DNA of 64,000 nucleotides from Salmonella enterica subsp. enterica serovar Choleraesuis. GTDB taxonomy: Bacteria > Pseudomonadota > Gammaproteobacteria > Enterobacterales > Enterobacteriaceae. The translations under genes and the position numbers were made by a program. The notes beneath the pieces are model-generated. The model worked only from the letters and a program-made list of their open reading frames with translations. It ran no database searches and was not told the DNA's origin. The stretch covers positions 372,001 to 436,000 of the forward strand of contig AP025685.1 in assembly GCA_022846635.1 (NCBI GenBank), read 5' to 3'. Of this stretch, positions 1-9,576 are shown one piece after another; position 1 is the first letter of the stretch; every line of letters starts with the position of its first letter.

Positions 1-795
1 AGCGCGGTTGCCGATTCACGAACCAATCGTCTGCTGGTTGCCGATACTCGCGCCGGTATTGCTCGGCTCCGTGGCTGGATAGACAAACTGGATGTACCGC
101 TGGGCCAGGTTGAGCTTGCGGCACATATTGTGACCATGAATCGTCAGAGCCTGAATGCGCTGGGGGTTCAATGGAGCAGAGGTGGACATGATTTACCGAC
201 CCGAACGGGAGTGAATGTGAACCTGGAGGCACAAGATGCCAGCAGTTGGGTGGGTTTCAATATTGCCCGTATCGGCGGTCGGGCTCTGGGAATGGCGCTT
301 TCGGCGCTGGAACAAAAGCATCAGTTAGAAATTGTTGCCAGTCCGCGTTTACTGGCCACCCACCAGCAACCTGCCAGTATTAAACAAGGTAGCGAAATTC
401 CTTATCAGGTGAGCTCCGGCAGCAATGGGCGAACTTCGGTAGAGTTTAAAGATGCTGTGCTGGGGATGGAGGTCACGCCCGAAATCCTTGAAGGCCGCCG
501 GATCAGACTGAAATTGCGAATTACGCAAAATATGCCGGGACAAAAACTACGCCAGGCTGATGGAGAAATTCTCACTATAGAAAAGCAGGAGATTGAGACT
601 CAGGTGGTAGTCAATAATGATGAAACCCTGGCTTTAGGTGGGATTTTCCAGCAGAAACAGCATGGCAATTCCGACGGTGTTCCGCTGTTGTCTAAACTGC
701 CATTATTAGGTGGTTTCTTTAGGTATCGCGGAAATGAGCATGAACGCCGTGAGCTGGTTGTCTTTATTACGCCGCGAATTATCTTTGCTCCCTGA
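1..795 (+). CDS. hofQ: HofQ, type IV pilus/DNA-uptake secretin, C-terminal part (5' end outside window)
   Basis: The reading frame is open from base 1, so this is the 3' part of a longer gene; the first internal ATG (130) is not a start. HofQ is the outer-membrane secretin of the hof (com-like) gene set associated with use of external DNA as a nutrient. The visible protein carries the secretin core: an NRLLVADT segment typical of the last N-domain, then the beta-barrel part with VASPRLLATHQQPASI, the QGSEIPYQV motif, and a VNNDETLALGGIFQQK stretch followed by VPLLSKLPLLGGFFRY, which is the usual secretin C-terminal signature. It ends in ELVVFITPRII, also typical. About 264 residues are present. 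aroK follows after a 312-bp gap, as in E. coli. Confidence 0.93.
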   Translation, partial: SAVADSRTNRLLVADTRAGIARLRGWIDKLDVPLGQVELAAHIVTMNRQSLNALGVQWSRGGHDLPTRTGVNVNLEAQDASSWVGFNIARIGGRALGMALSALEQKHQLEIVASPRLLATHQQPASIKQGSEIPYQVSSGSNGRTSVEFKDAVLGMEVTPEILEGRRIRLKLRITQNMPGQKLRQADGEILTIEKQEIETQVVVNNDETLALGGIFQQKQHGNSDGVPLLSKLPLLGGFFRYRGNEHERRELVVFITPRIIFAP

Positions 796-1107
796 GCCAC
801 TATAGTTTGGTTATTTTGTCCCAAACCGTGTCAGCCGTTTGACGAAGACGGGGAATTAGCTTACAAGGTTTAACGATTTTACAGGTGGGTGCCGTCCTGG
901 AACGGCTGTGCGACTGCCGCCAGCGACTTATTTTGCTTCGTATGCCGTGTGGCGATTTATTCGGTTGCCAAACTACCTATAGTGTTGAGATAATTTTTAG
1001 TCTGACTCTCGCACTATCGCTTAAGAGGTTTCAGTTCATTACCTGCGGCGCCGGAACAAGGTGGAGTGGGTTTATCATCAACGAATTGTCTTAGTAGTAC
1101 CAAAAAA
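796..1107 (+). other. Intergenic region hofQ-aroK, aroK leader
   Basis: This 312-bp gap holds no convincing gene. A 69-codon ORF inside it (885-1094) has no recognisable similarity and no ribosome-binding site. A TATAGT hexamer at 978-983 and a TAATTT at 991-996 are possible -10 elements, but I see no good -35 partner at 16-18 bp. It presumably contains the promoter of the aroKB-damX-dam superoperon. Confidence 0.4.
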
Positions 1108-1629
1108 ATGGCAGAGAAACGCAACATCTTTCTGGTTGGGCCTATGGGTGCCGGCAAAAGCACTATTGGGCGTCAATTAGCCCAACAGCTCAACATGGAA
1201 TTTTTCGATTCTGATCAAGAAATTGAGAAGCGGACTGGCGCCGATGTAGGCTGGGTTTTCGACGTCGAAGGCGAAGAAGGCTTCCGTGAACGTGAAGAAA
1301 AAATCATCAATGAACTCACGGAGAAGCAGGGCATCGTTCTGGCTACAGGTGGTGGTTCGGTTAAATCTCGTGAAACCCGCAACCGTCTGTCAGCTCGCGG
1401 TGTAGTCGTCTATCTGGAAACTACTATCGAAAAGCAGCTGGCCCGTACTCAGCGCGACAAAAAGCGCCCATTGCTGCAGGTTGATGCGCCACCGCGTGAA
1501 GTTCTGGAAGCGCTCGCTGATGAACGCAATCCTCTATACGAAGAGATTGCTGATGTCACGATCCGCACCGACGATCAAAGCGCTAAAGTTGTGGCTAACC
1601 AGATTATCCATATGCTGGAAAACAACTAA
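1108..1629 (+). CDS. aroK: Shikimate kinase I
   Basis: Phosphorylates shikimate to shikimate-3-phosphate with ATP, the fifth step of the common aromatic pathway, in the cytoplasm. The protein is 173 residues, the E. coli AroK length, and nearly identical to it as I recall. The Walker A loop GPMGAGKST is at residues 11-19, the shikimate-binding [11 protein letters not shown] follows near 32-42, and GGGS lies near 80. The ORF could be extended 14 codons upstream to 1066, but ATG 1108 (MAEKRNIF) matches the family start. aroB follows after 54 bp in the same operon, so two consecutive shikimate-pathway enzymes are co-transcribed. Confidence 0.97.
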   Translation: MAEKRNIFLVGPMGAGKSTIGRQLAQQLNMEFFDSDQEIEKRTGADVGWVFDVEGEEGFREREEKIINELTEKQGIVLATGGGSVKSRETRNRLSARGVVVYLETTIEKQLARTQRDKKRPLLQVDAPPREVLEALADERNPLYEEIADVTIRTDDQSAKVVANQIIHMLENN

Positions 1630-1683
1630 TTTAGTTATACCTCAACGCTGTAAGCGTTTGTGACTATAAAGGTATGGAGCGTC

Positions 1684-2772
1684 ATGGAGAGGATCACCGT
1701 TACTCTCGGGGAGCGTAGCTACCCCATCAATATCGCCAGCGGATTGTTCGATGAACCATCCGCTTTCTGGCCGCTTAAAGCAGGCGATCGGGTAATGCTG
1801 GTAACCAATGAGACTCTGGCTCCGATCTATCTGGCGCGTATCGAAGCGTTGCTCACGCAAGCTGGTGTTTTGTGTGACAGCGTTGTTCTGCCTGATGGCG
1901 AGCAATATAAGTCGCTGGATGTTCTGAATACTGTCTTTACAGCGTTACTGCAAAAGCCTCACGGGCGCGATACTACCCTGGTAGCGCTCGGTGGCGGCGT
2001 GATTGGTGATTTGACTGGTTTTGCTGCGGCCTGTTATCAACGCGGTGTGCGCTTTCTCCAGGTTCCTACCACTCTGTTATCACAAGTTGACTCCTCGGTC
2101 GGTGGTAAAACCGCCGTTAACCATCCCCTCGGTAAGAATATGATCGGCGCGTTTTATCAGCCTGCTGCCGTTGTCATTGATACCGATTGTCTGAAGACCC
2201 TTCCTAAGCGTGAGTTTGCCTCTGGTTTAGCCGAGGTGATCAAGTATGGGGTTATTCTTGATGGCGAGTTTTTTAGCTGGCTGGAGCAGAATCTCGACGC
2301 ATTATTGGCGCTCGATAGCGCAACCCTGGCCCAGTGTATTCGGCGTTGTTGTGAATTAAAGGCCGAAGTTGTCGCCGCAGATGAGCATGAACACGGGCAA
2401 CGTGCCTTGCTTAATCTGGGCCATACTTTTGGTCATGCTATAGAAACCGAAATGGGCTATGGCAACTGGCTGCACGGTGAAGCCGTTGCCGCCGGTATGG
2501 TTATGGCCGCCCGGACTTCAGAGCTGCTTGGCCAGTTTGAACCTCAGCAAACCGAACGCCTGATTAGGTTGCTGGAGCGTGCGGGGCTACCGGTTAACGG
2601 TCCGCAGAGCATGGCTCCAGAAACTTATTTGCCGCATATGATGCGCGATAAGAAAGTTTTGTCAGGCGAGCTACGCTTAGTATTGCCGCTGACTATAGGG
2701 AAGAGTGAAGTGCGTGCGGGAGTCGCGCATGATGTAGTTCTTAATGCTATCTCCGCCTGTTGGGTGAAGTAG
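1684..2772 (+). CDS. aroB: 3-dehydroquinate synthase
   Basis: Cyclises DAHP to 3-dehydroquinate, the second step of the aromatic pathway; the enzyme is NAD- and divalent-metal-dependent. The protein has 362 residues, the usual family length. Visible landmarks are the nucleotide-binding DGEQYKSL and [11 protein letters not shown] stretches, [18 protein letters not shown] near residues 130-147, and the metal-binding region ending in [10 protein letters not shown] and [11 protein letters not shown], which supply the Glu/His/His ligands in this family. The start is ATG 1684, preceded by GGAG at 1676; the frame is open eight codons further upstream, but the shorter form matches E. coli. A strong hairpin terminator follows at 2788. 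Confidence 0.97.
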   Translation: MERITVTLGERSYPINIASGLFDEPSAFWPLKAGDRVMLVTNETLAPIYLARIEALLTQAGVLCDSVVLPDGEQYKSLDVLNTVFTALLQKPHGRDTTLVALGGGVIGDLTGFAAACYQRGVRFLQVPTTLLSQVDSSVGGKTAVNHPLGKNMIGAFYQPAAVVIDTDCLKTLPKREFASGLAEVIKYGVILDGEFFSWLEQNLDALLALDSATLAQCIRRCCELKAEVVAADEHEHGQRALLNLGHTFGHAIETEMGYGNWLHGEAVAAGMVMAARTSELLGQFEPQQTERLIRLLERAGLPVNGPQSMAPETYLPHMMRDKKVLSGELRLVLPLTIGKSEVRAGVAHDVVLNAISACWVK

Positions 2773-2787
2773 CAACCAGAAAGGTCA

Positions 2788-2817
2788 GTTGTCGCCGGTC
2801 GGCAACATTTTTTTTTT
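2788..2817 (+). terminator. Intrinsic terminator or attenuator between aroB and damX
   Basis: GTTGTCG (2788-2794) pairs with CGGCAAC (2800-2806, one G-U pair) around a 5-nt loop and is followed by an A and ten consecutive T (2808-2817). This is a textbook Rho-independent terminator inside a cluster normally treated as one superoperon, so it probably separates or attenuates aroKB from damX-dam. Confidence 0.75.
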
Positions 2818-2870
2818 GTGGGTAATGCGCAAATATTTTCGCAGGCATGTGCCTATGAGTGGGGTGTCAA

Positions 2871-4310
2871 ATGGATGAATTCAAACCGGAAGACGAGCTT
2901 AAGCCCGATCCAAGCGATCGCCGTGCTGGTCGTACACGTAAATCAGCCGATCAAGATAATGAGCCGAAACTGAACATCGACGATGTTGATTTTGAGGACG
3001 ATGATGATCGCCGTGCGCCGCGTAGAAGTCAGGAACGTGAGCGTGATGAAGCGCCGGAACTGTATGAAGCCGAAGACGATGAGCCACTAGAAGATGAGGA
3101 CGAGGAAGAAGCCGCAGCGCGTCGCCCACGTAAACGTCAGAAAGCCGCTCAGCCGAAGAAAACCTCACGTCAGCACATTATGATGGGCGTTGGGATCCTG
3201 GTCCTATTGCTACTGGTTATTGGCATTGGCTCTGCACTGAAGTCACCTTCAGAGCAGTCTACAACTGCCGATAATAATGGTGGCGAGAAGAGCATCGATC
3301 TTTCTGGTAGCGCTAATGGCGATACCACTAATACCTCAGGTGAAAGCCAGGTACAGCCTCAGACCGCTCAGAACGGCCAGATGGCAGGACAGACTGATGC
3401 CTCTGGCGCTCAGAATGGTCAGCCGGCTACCGGCGATAACGGTCAGGATATCTCTTTACCGCCAGTTTCTTCGACTCCAACCCAATCTCAGGGAATGGCG
3501 TCGAACGGCAACCAGGACTCTCAGCGTCGCGTTGAGCTTCAGGGTGACCTAGGGTCTTCCCTGAGCGGCCAGCAGGATAATAACGGCACTACCGCTGCCG
3601 CGAATAGCACACCAGCATCCGCTGCACCGGTTTCTAGTTTACCGACTCAGCCTGCAACCGTTGCCCATGTTAATGGCCGCAGCGAACCGGCGGTAACGAG
3701 CGAACCTCGCCAGCCGGCGCGTACCGTGACCCACACGACACCTACGCACAAAGCTCAGCCAGAGCGCACTGCTGAACGTCAGACGGCTAAAACCACTGTG
3801 CCTGCGGTACCTAAAGTCACTGAAACTAAGGCCAGCACCAGCAAAGCCGTTGAGCAGAAAGCAGCAGCGCCAAAAGCCACTCAGACAGCCGCAGCATCTG
3901 AGCCTAAAGCTGCCACGACGACTGCGACTAAAACCGCAGCCGCCACTGAAACTAAAGCAGCAACCGCAGCTACTAACGCACCGGCTGCTACTCAGACTGC
4001 AGCTGCAGGCGCGGGTAGCATCGGTAATGTAGGCGCCCTGAAATCTGCGTCTGGTAGCAGTTACACCCTGCAGTTGAGCAGTTCTTCTAACTTCAGCAAC
4101 CTGAGCACCTGGGCTAAGAAAGAAAATCTGCAAAATTATGTGGTCTATCAGACCAAGCGTAATGGTCAGCCATGGTATGTGCTGGTGACCGGGGTTTATG
4201 GTTCTAAGGACGAAGCTAAACGCGCAGTAGCGTCATTACCGGCTGGCGTACAGGCTAAAAACCCATGGACTAAACCTATTCATCAGGTTCAGGCCGATCT
4301 CAAGCAATGA
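2871..4310 (+). CDS. damX: DamX, SPOR-domain cell division protein
   Basis: Inner-membrane bitopic protein that is recruited to the septal ring through its SPOR domain binding denuded peptidoglycan glycan strands. The start is ATG 2871 ([11 protein letters not shown], same as E. coli). The protein has 479 residues, longer than the E. coli form of about 428. Residues 1-100 are a highly acidic and basic cytoplasmic tail, about 104-127 form the single membrane helix ([18 protein letters not shown]), about 130-390 are a low-complexity periplasmic linker rich in Ser, Thr, Gln, Ala, Lys and Pro, and about 396-475 form the SPOR domain ([11 protein letters not shown] ... WYVLVTGVY). The extra length lies in the linker, which is known to vary in this family. 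dam follows after 65 bp. Confidence 0.95.
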   Translation: MDEFKPEDELKPDPSDRRAGRTRKSADQDNEPKLNIDDVDFEDDDDRRAPRRSQERERDEAPELYEAEDDEPLEDEDEEEAAARRPRKRQKAAQPKKTSRQHIMMGVGILVLLLLVIGIGSALKSPSEQSTTADNNGGEKSIDLSGSANGDTTNTSGESQVQPQTAQNGQMAGQTDASGAQNGQPATGDNGQDISLPPVSSTPTQSQGMASNGNQDSQRRVELQGDLGSSLSGQQDNNGTTAAANSTPASAAPVSSLPTQPATVAHVNGRSEPAVTSEPRQPARTVTHTTPTHKAQPERTAERQTAKTTVPAVPKVTETKASTSKAVEQKAAAPKATQTAAASEPKAATTTATKTAAATETKAATAATNAPAATQTAAAGAGSIGNVGALKSASGSSYTLQLSSSSNFSNLSTWAKKENLQNYVVYQTKRNGQPWYVLVTGVYGSKDEAKRAVASLPAGVQAKNPWTKPIHQVQADLKQ

Positions 4311-4375
4311 GAAAAAGCGCAGTAATGCTGTTGGAGAGTATCCACAGCTGGAGAGTAGTTGGATAGTCGGGCAGC

Positions 4376-5191
4376 ATGAAAAAACATCGCGCTTTTTTGA
4401 AATGGGCAGGGGGGAAATACCCCCTGCTGGATGATATTCGCGGGCACCTTCCGGCAGGAGAGTGCCTCGTCGAACCTTTCGTTGGTGCAGGCTCCGTTTT
4501 CCTGAATACCGACTATGAGCGTTATATCCTTTCCGATATTAATAACGACCTCATTCGCCTGTATCAGCTTGTCGGTCAACGCACTGATGAGTTCGTTAAC
4601 GAAACCCGTAAACTATTTACCGCAGAACATAATCAGGCAGAGGCCTATTATGCGCTGCGTGAAGAGTTTAATCGTAGCCGTGACGCTTTTCGCCGGTCGC
4701 AGCTATTCCTATATTTAAATCGCTTTGGTTACAATGGCCTATGCCGATATAACCTGAGCGGTGAGTTCAACGTCCCATTTGGACGTTATAAAAAACCTTA
4801 TTTTCCGGAAGCTGAGCTGTATTACTTTGCTGAAAAAGCGCAGCGTGCAACGTTCCTGTGCCAGTCGTATGACGTAAGCATGATGAATGTCACCGAGAAT
4901 TCTGTAGTTTACTGCGATCCTCCTTATGCACCGCTTTCTGCCACGGCGAACTTCACGGCGTACCACACCAATAGTTTTAGCCTCGAGCAACAGCAGCACC
5001 TGGCGCAATTAGCTGAAGAGCTATATGCCCGCCATATTCCGGTATTGATTTCTAACCACGACACGGCTTTGACGCGTGAGTGGTATCAACAGGCCGCCCT
5101 TCACGTGGTGCGCGTTCGGCGCAGCATCAGTAGCAAAGGCGGTGAACGTAAGAAGGTGGACGAACTTCTGGCGCTCTATCACCAGGTCTGA
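4376..5191 (+). CDS. dam: DNA adenine methyltransferase (GATC)
   Basis: Methylates N6 of adenine in GATC, which provides strand discrimination for mismatch repair and timing for replication initiation through SeqA. It is 271 residues against 278 in E. coli; the E. coli C-terminal tail is shorter here. The AdoMet-binding motif FVGAGSVFLN lies near residues 35-44, and the catalytic motif DPPY is at 181-184, in the alpha-class N6-adenine methylase order. FLKWAGGKYPLL at the N-terminus is diagnostic of Dam-family enzymes. It is embedded in the damX-dam-rpe-gph-trpS run, with rpe 43 bp downstream. Confidence 0.96.
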   Translation: MKKHRAFLKWAGGKYPLLDDIRGHLPAGECLVEPFVGAGSVFLNTDYERYILSDINNDLIRLYQLVGQRTDEFVNETRKLFTAEHNQAEAYYALREEFNRSRDAFRRSQLFLYLNRFGYNGLCRYNLSGEFNVPFGRYKKPYFPEAELYYFAEKAQRATFLCQSYDVSMMNVTENSVVYCDPPYAPLSATANFTAYHTNSFSLEQQQHLAQLAEELYARHIPVLISNHDTALTREWYQQAALHVVRVRRSISSKGGERKKVDELLALYHQV

Positions 5192-5234
5192 ACTGTCGCC
5201 CACCGCAGCGGACAATTTTAAATTGGAGTAGCGG

Positions 5235-5912
5235 ATGAAACAGTATTTGATTGCCCCCTCGATTCTCTCAGCCGATTTCGCTCGTCTGGGCGAGGACACG
5301 GCGAACGCCCTGGCTGCCGGTGCCGATATCGTTCATTTCGATGTGATGGATAACCACTACGTTCCTAACCTGACTATTGGCCCAATGGTGCTTAAATCGC
5401 TGCGCGATTACGGCATCACTGCGCCGATTGACGTGCATCTGATGGTTAAACCGGTCGACCGTTTGGTTCCAGACTTTGCGGCGGCAGGGGCGAGTTACAT
5501 CTCGTTCCATCCGGAAGCCTCTGAGCACGTCGACCGCACGCTACAGCTAATTAAAGAACACGGCTGTAAAGCAGGCCTGGTGTTTAATCCGGCTACCCCT
5601 CTGAGCTACCTCGATTATGTTATGGATAAGCTGGATGTCATTCTTTTGATGTCAGTAAACCCAGGCTTTGGTGGTCAGAGCTTTATTCCGCACACGCTGG
5701 ACAAGCTGCGCCAGGTGCGCGAACGTATTGATGCGTCTGGTTATGATATCCGTCTGGAAGTCGACGGTGGCGTTAAAACCAGCAATATCCGCGAAATAGC
5801 CGCCGCGGGTGCGGATATGTTTGTCGCGGGCTCCGCTATTTTTGGCCAGCCGGACTACCGCAAAGTAATTGATGATATGCGCAGTGAACTGGCAAAGGTA
5901 AATCATGAGTAA
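5235..5912 (+). CDS. rpe: Ribulose-phosphate 3-epimerase
   Basis: Interconverts D-ribulose 5-phosphate and D-xylulose 5-phosphate in the non-oxidative pentose phosphate pathway. It has 225 residues, the E. coli length, and a TIM-barrel sequence with the two family signatures: the [12 protein letters not shown] block near residues 33-44 and the [12 protein letters not shown] phosphate-loop block near 139-150, plus LEVDGGVK near 173. The start at 5235 has GGAG at 5224-5227. Its stop region overlaps the gph start by 8 nt (ATGAGTAA), so gph is probably translationally coupled. Confidence 0.97.
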   Translation: MKQYLIAPSILSADFARLGEDTANALAAGADIVHFDVMDNHYVPNLTIGPMVLKSLRDYGITAPIDVHLMVKPVDRLVPDFAAAGASYISFHPEASEHVDRTLQLIKEHGCKAGLVFNPATPLSYLDYVMDKLDVILLMSVNPGFGGQSFIPHTLDKLRQVRERIDASGYDIRLEVDGGVKTSNIREIAAAGADMFVAGSAIFGQPDYRKVIDDMRSELAKVNHE

Positions 5913-6630
5913 GTCTAATATTGTGCGTGGCGTGGCTTTCGATCTCGATGGGACGCTGGTTGACAGCGCTCCGGGGCTGACGTCCGCGGTCGATAAATCG
6001 CTGTATGCGCTTGAACTGCCTCAGGCCGGGGAAGACCGCGTAGTGACCTGGATTGGCAATGGCGCCGAAGTGCTGATGGAGCGCGCGCTTAACTGGGCGA
6101 TGAATGAAAAGCATCCGGGTAAAACCGTGGATGAACATCAGTTGCGGATGATGCGTAAACTGTTTGATAGCTACTATGCCGAAGAAGCGCAGGAAGGAAG
6201 CTTTCTGTTCCCGGCGGTAGCCGACTCGCTTGCCGCATTAAATAAGGCTGGGATCCCATTGGCTGTCGTCACCAATAAGCCGACGCCTTTTGTCGCACCG
6301 ATCCTGGAGTCGCTGGGCATCGCCAGCTATTTCGATATTATTGTGGGTGGGGACGATGTCACCCATAAAAAGCCACATCCCGAGCCTATTCTCAAAGTGC
6401 TGGAACAGCTCAAGCTAACGCCTGAATCGCTGGTATTTGTCGGTGATTCGCGTAATGACATTCAGGCGGCCCGTGCTGCCGGCTGCCGTTGCATTGGTTT
6501 GAGTTACGGATACAACTACGGTGAATCAATCAGCCTTAGCGAGCCGGATATTGTGCTCGACGAGTTTCAGCAGCTTCTGCCCGCGCTCGGGCTTTCCAAA
6601 CAGGACAATCAGGAATTAACACATGAGTAA
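5905..6630 (+). CDS. gph: Phosphoglycolate phosphatase
   Basis: HAD-superfamily hydrolase that removes 2-phosphoglycolate, formed for example during repair of oxidatively damaged DNA ends. Motif [11 protein letters not shown] is at residues 12-21 with nucleophile Asp13 and acid Asp15; motif II is VVTNKP; motif III is the Lys in HKKPHPEP; motif IV is [13 protein letters not shown]. It is 241 residues, about ten shorter than E. coli Gph: a charged insertion in the cap helix near residue 70 is shorter here. It overlaps both neighbours (rpe and trpS) by 8 nt with the same ATGAGTAA junction. Confidence 0.95.
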   Translation: MSKSNIVRGVAFDLDGTLVDSAPGLTSAVDKSLYALELPQAGEDRVVTWIGNGAEVLMERALNWAMNEKHPGKTVDEHQLRMMRKLFDSYYAEEAQEGSFLFPAVADSLAALNKAGIPLAVVTNKPTPFVAPILESLGIASYFDIIVGGDDVTHKKPHPEPILKVLEQLKLTPESLVFVGDSRNDIQAARAAGCRCIGLSYGYNYGESISLSEPDIVLDEFQQLLPALGLSKQDNQELTHE

Positions 6631-7627
6631 GCCCATTGTATTTAGCGGCGCACAGCCGTCAGGTGAATTAACTATCGGTAACTACATGGGCGCGCTGCGG
6701 CAGTGGGTTAACATGCAGGACGATTACCACTGCATCTATTGCATCGTTGACCAGCACGCCATCACTGTTCGTCAGGACGCTGAGAAACTGCGTAAAGCGA
6801 CGCTGGATACGCTGGCGCTTTACCTGGCCTGTGGTATCGACCCGCAAAAGAGCACCATCTTCGTTCAGTCTCATGTGCCTGAGCATGCGCAGTTAAGCTG
6901 GGCGCTCAACTGCTACACCTATTTCGGCGAGCTGAGCCGTATGACTCAGTTTAAAGATAAATCCGCTCGCTACGCGGAAAACATCAACGCCGGCCTGTTT
7001 GATTATCCGGTGCTAATGGCGGCAGATATCCTGCTTTATCAAACTAATCAGGTACCGGTTGGCGAAGACCAGAAACAGCATCTGGAGCTGAGCCGCGATA
7101 TTGCCCAGCGTTTCAACGCGCTGTATGGCGAAGTGTTCAAAGTGCCGGAGCCATTTATTCCTAAATCTGGTGCGCGCGTTATGTCGCTGCTGGAGCCGAC
7201 GAAAAAAATGTCGAAGTCTGATGACAACCGCAATAACGTCATTGGCCTGCTGGAAGACCCGAAATCTGTCGTTAAGAAGATTAAGCGTGCGGTAACCGAC
7301 TCCGATGAGCCACCGGTAGTTAAATATGACCAGGTTGCTAAAGCCGGTGTTTCAAACCTGCTGGATATCCTCTCTGGCGTGACTGGCCAGAGCATTGCCG
7401 AGCTGGAAGCTCACTTTGAAGGCAAAATGTATGGTCATCTGAAAGGCGAAGTTGCTGAGGCAGTTTCCGGCATGCTGAGCGAACTTCAGGAACGTTATCA
7501 TCGTTTCCGTGATGATGAAGAGCTGCTGAATCAGGTCATGCGTGACGGCGCGGCCAAGGCTAGCGAGCTGGCGGGTGCAACTCTGCGTAAGGTATACGAC
7601 GTTATTGGCTTTGTTGCTAAGCCATAA
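6623..7627 (+). CDS. trpS: Tryptophanyl-tRNA synthetase
   Basis: Class Ic aminoacyl-tRNA synthetase that charges tRNA(Trp). It has 334 residues, the family length. The HIGH-equivalent motif is present as TIGN in [10 protein letters not shown] near residue 17, and the KMSKS loop is intact ([10 protein letters not shown] near residue 195). The start ATG 6623 lies within the end of gph (8-nt overlap), so this is the last gene of the superoperon, closed by the terminator at 7644. In E. coli a fructoselysine/yhf gene block separates trpS from cysG; here the two genes converge directly. Confidence 0.97.
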   Translation: MSKPIVFSGAQPSGELTIGNYMGALRQWVNMQDDYHCIYCIVDQHAITVRQDAEKLRKATLDTLALYLACGIDPQKSTIFVQSHVPEHAQLSWALNCYTYFGELSRMTQFKDKSARYAENINAGLFDYPVLMAADILLYQTNQVPVGEDQKQHLELSRDIAQRFNALYGEVFKVPEPFIPKSGARVMSLLEPTKKMSKSDDNRNNVIGLLEDPKSVVKKIKRAVTDSDEPPVVKYDQVAKAGVSNLLDILSGVTGQSIAELEAHFEGKMYGHLKGEVAEAVSGMLSELQERYHRFRDDEELLNQVMRDGAAKASELAGATLRKVYDVIGFVAKP

Positions 7628-7643
7628 GTCGAAACCGATGGAT

Positions 7644-7675
7644 AAAAAAACCACCTCTGGCAGGTGGTTTTTTAT
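7644..7675. terminator. Bidirectional terminator between trpS and cysG
   Basis: ACCACCT (7650-7656) and AGGTGGT (7662-7668) form a 7-bp stem with a 5-nt loop. It is flanked by a run of A on the left and T on the right, so it can stop transcripts from trpS (plus) and cysG (minus). Confidence 0.9.
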
Positions 7676-7693
7676 TGGCTGCAATATCTCAAT

Positions 7694-9067
7694 TTAGTGG
7701 TTAGAGAACCAGTTAAGCTTATCCCGCAGGCCTACTACGCGGCCTACGATTATCAGGGCCGGGCTTTCAACCTGTCCGGCCAGCTCAGCAAGCTCAGCAA
7801 GCTTTCCTGCCACCACCCGCTGGCGCACCGCGGTGCCATTTTCAACCAGCGCCACCGGCATATCATCCTGCATTCCATGTTTTATCAGGTTTTCCTGAAT
7901 GGCTGCTGCCTGACTTAGCCCCATATAGAACACCAGGGTTTGTTTCTCTGCGGCCAGGTTATGCCAGTCCAGCGTCCCCTCTTTTTTCAGATGACCGGTG
8001 ACCAGGCGCACGCTCTGTGCATAATCGCGGTGAGTGAGTGGAATACCTGCATAGGCAGAGCATCCGGAAGCTGCGGTGATGCCTGGAACGACTGAGAAGG
8101 GAATTCCCGCATCGCACAGGGTTTCCAGCTCTTCGCCACCGCGCCCGAAGATAAATGGATCGCCGCCTTTCAAGCGTACGACTCGTTTACCGCGTTTCGC
8201 TTCACGCAGCAGGATCTGATTAATCTCCTCCTGCGGGACGCAGTGATAGCCAGCGCGTTTACCCACAAATACCCGGTCGGCATCGCGTCGCACCAGATTC
8301 ATAATTTCATCGGAAACTAAACGGTCATACACCACAATATCTGCCTGCTGGATCTGCTGTAATCCTTTCAGGGTTAGCAGGCCGGGGTCGCCAGGGCCAG
8401 CACCCACTAAGACGACCTCGCCACGGTGATCCAGAGGTTCAGAGAATAACTGCTCGGTGACTTCATTGATGGCCTGATGGTCATTATTTGCCAGTGACTG
8501 AGCAAGGCGATCGTTAACAAAAAACTTTTCCCAGAAGCGACGTCGCTCACCCATTGAGCCAAACGTTTCTTTAACTCGTTTACGCAGGCCGCCGGCATAG
8601 TGCGCAACTAAACCCTGATGCTGAGGCAACAGGGCTTCTAGTTTTTCACGCAGCAGGCGGGCCAGTACCGGTGAAGTACCGCCCGAAGAAACGGCCACCA
8701 TTAGCGGTGAGCGGTCAATAATCGATGGCATTATAAAACTTGCCTGTCGCGGTGCGTCGACCACGTTGCAAAAGATTTGGCGTTGTTCAGCTTCCTGACT
8801 GACCCGCTGATTCACCTCATCATCATCGGTCGCGGCAATCACCAGCCAGCACCCGTCCAGCAAAGCAGGCTCGAACTCGCCCGTTTTCAGCGTCAGCTGC
8901 CCGTCCTGTTCCCAGGCATGAAACTGTGGGCTGAATGCCAGGGCATTGACCGTGAGCCGGGCACCGGCATCAAGCAGCAACCGCGCTTTACGCTCGGCAA
9001 CATCACCGCCGCCGACCAACAGACAGGCGCGTGAGCGGATTTGGCAAAATATGGGCAGGTGATCCAC
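7694..9067 (-). CDS. cysG: Siroheme synthase CysG (trifunctional)
   Basis: Makes siroheme from uroporphyrinogen III: the N-terminal half is the NAD-dependent precorrin-2 dehydrogenase and ferrochelatase, the C-terminal half the SAM uroporphyrinogen methyltransferase. Siroheme is the cofactor of NirB (next operon) and sulfite reductase. With a GTG start at 9067 the protein is 457 residues, exactly the E. coli length, and GAGGTAA lies at suitable spacing upstream; a TTG 33 bp further up is less likely. Landmarks are the [16 protein letters not shown] dinucleotide fold near 15-30, [11 protein letters not shown] near 127-137, [12 protein letters not shown] near 220 and the methyltransferase block [16 protein letters not shown] near 298. 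A terminator separates it from nirBD. Confidence 0.96.
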   Translation of the reverse strand: MDHLPIFCQIRSRACLLVGGGDVAERKARLLLDAGARLTVNALAFSPQFHAWEQDGQLTLKTGEFEPALLDGCWLVIAATDDDEVNQRVSQEAEQRQIFCNVVDAPRQASFIMPSIIDRSPLMVAVSSGGTSPVLARLLREKLEALLPQHQGLVAHYAGGLRKRVKETFGSMGERRRFWEKFFVNDRLAQSLANNDHQAINEVTEQLFSEPLDHRGEVVLVGAGPGDPGLLTLKGLQQIQQADIVVYDRLVSDEIMNLVRRDADRVFVGKRAGYHCVPQEEINQILLREAKRGKRVVRLKGGDPFIFGRGGEELETLCDAGIPFSVVPGITAASGCSAYAGIPLTHRDYAQSVRLVTGHLKKEGTLDWHNLAAEKQTLVFYMGLSQAAAIQENLIKHGMQDDMPVALVENGTAVRQRVVAGKLAELAELAGQVESPALIIVGRVVGLRDKLNWFSNH

Positions 9068-9212
9068 GGGTATTACCTCAGATATATTCAGAAGTGACAA
9101 ACAGCGGCTGACGCCGGATCTGGCGCAGTGAGTGCCAGAATAACAATTCGCTGCAAGCTTTAATATGCCAATTGGCTATAAGCTAGAACTGACTTTGGGC
9201 GTGGGGAGCCTG

Positions 9213-9240
9213 AAAAAACCGGCTCAGAAAACTGAGCCGG
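9213..9240 (-). terminator. nirBD terminator, upstream of cysG
   Basis: On the minus strand CCGGCTCAG pairs with CTGAGCCGG (plus positions 9219-9240) around a TTTT loop and is followed by six T. It ends the nirB-nirD transcript before cysG, so cysG must rely on read-through or its own promoter in 9068-9212. Confidence 0.88.
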
Positions 9241-9249
9241 CAGCAGGTA

Positions 9250-9576
9250 TCAGGCCTGGAGTTGAACCCGGCCCGCGCTGGTGCGCACTGCAAAGTGGGG
9301 CACAGAACGGCTTTCATCTTCAAAGCAGCGGCCATCGGACAGGCGGAAGTGCTGCTTTTTCAGTGGGCTGGCAACCCATAGCTCGCTATCCATTTCAACG
9401 ATAAGACCGCGTGAAAGCACGCTGGCTTCGAAAAATGGGTCGATATTGCTGATGGCAAATACTCGGTCATCGTGCCAAGGGCGGAAGATGGCCACCTGAT
9501 CGTTATTTAGCAGGGCGCATACGCCGCTGCCTGGCGCGATATCGTCAAGCTGACATACGTCGATCCACTGGCTCAT
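9250..9576 (-). CDS. nirD: Nitrite reductase (NADH) small subunit
   Basis: Small subunit of the cytoplasmic siroheme nitrite reductase NirBD. It has 108 residues, as in E. coli. It has a Rieske-like fold by family, but the CxH ... CxxH ligand motifs of true Rieske proteins are absent, which is normal for NirD. The start overlaps the nirB stop by 4 nt (ATGA), consistent with coupled translation of the two subunits. The next gene in E. coli, the nitrite channel nirC, is absent. Confidence 0.95.
   Translation of the reverse strand: MSQWIDVCQLDDIAPGSGVCALLNNDQVAIFRPWHDDRVFAISNIDPFFEASVLSRGLIVEMDSELWVASPLKKQHFRLSDGRCFEDESRSVPHFAVRTSAGRVQLQA

Noticed and set aside
885..1094. 69-codon ORF upstream of aroK
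   Set aside because: No ribosome-binding site or similarity; it covers the promoter region.
3639..4133. 164-codon minus-strand ORF opposite damX, rich in Cys, Arg, Ser and Phe
   Set aside because: Antisense of the Ala/Thr/Lys-rich DamX linker, hence the odd composition; no start signals.
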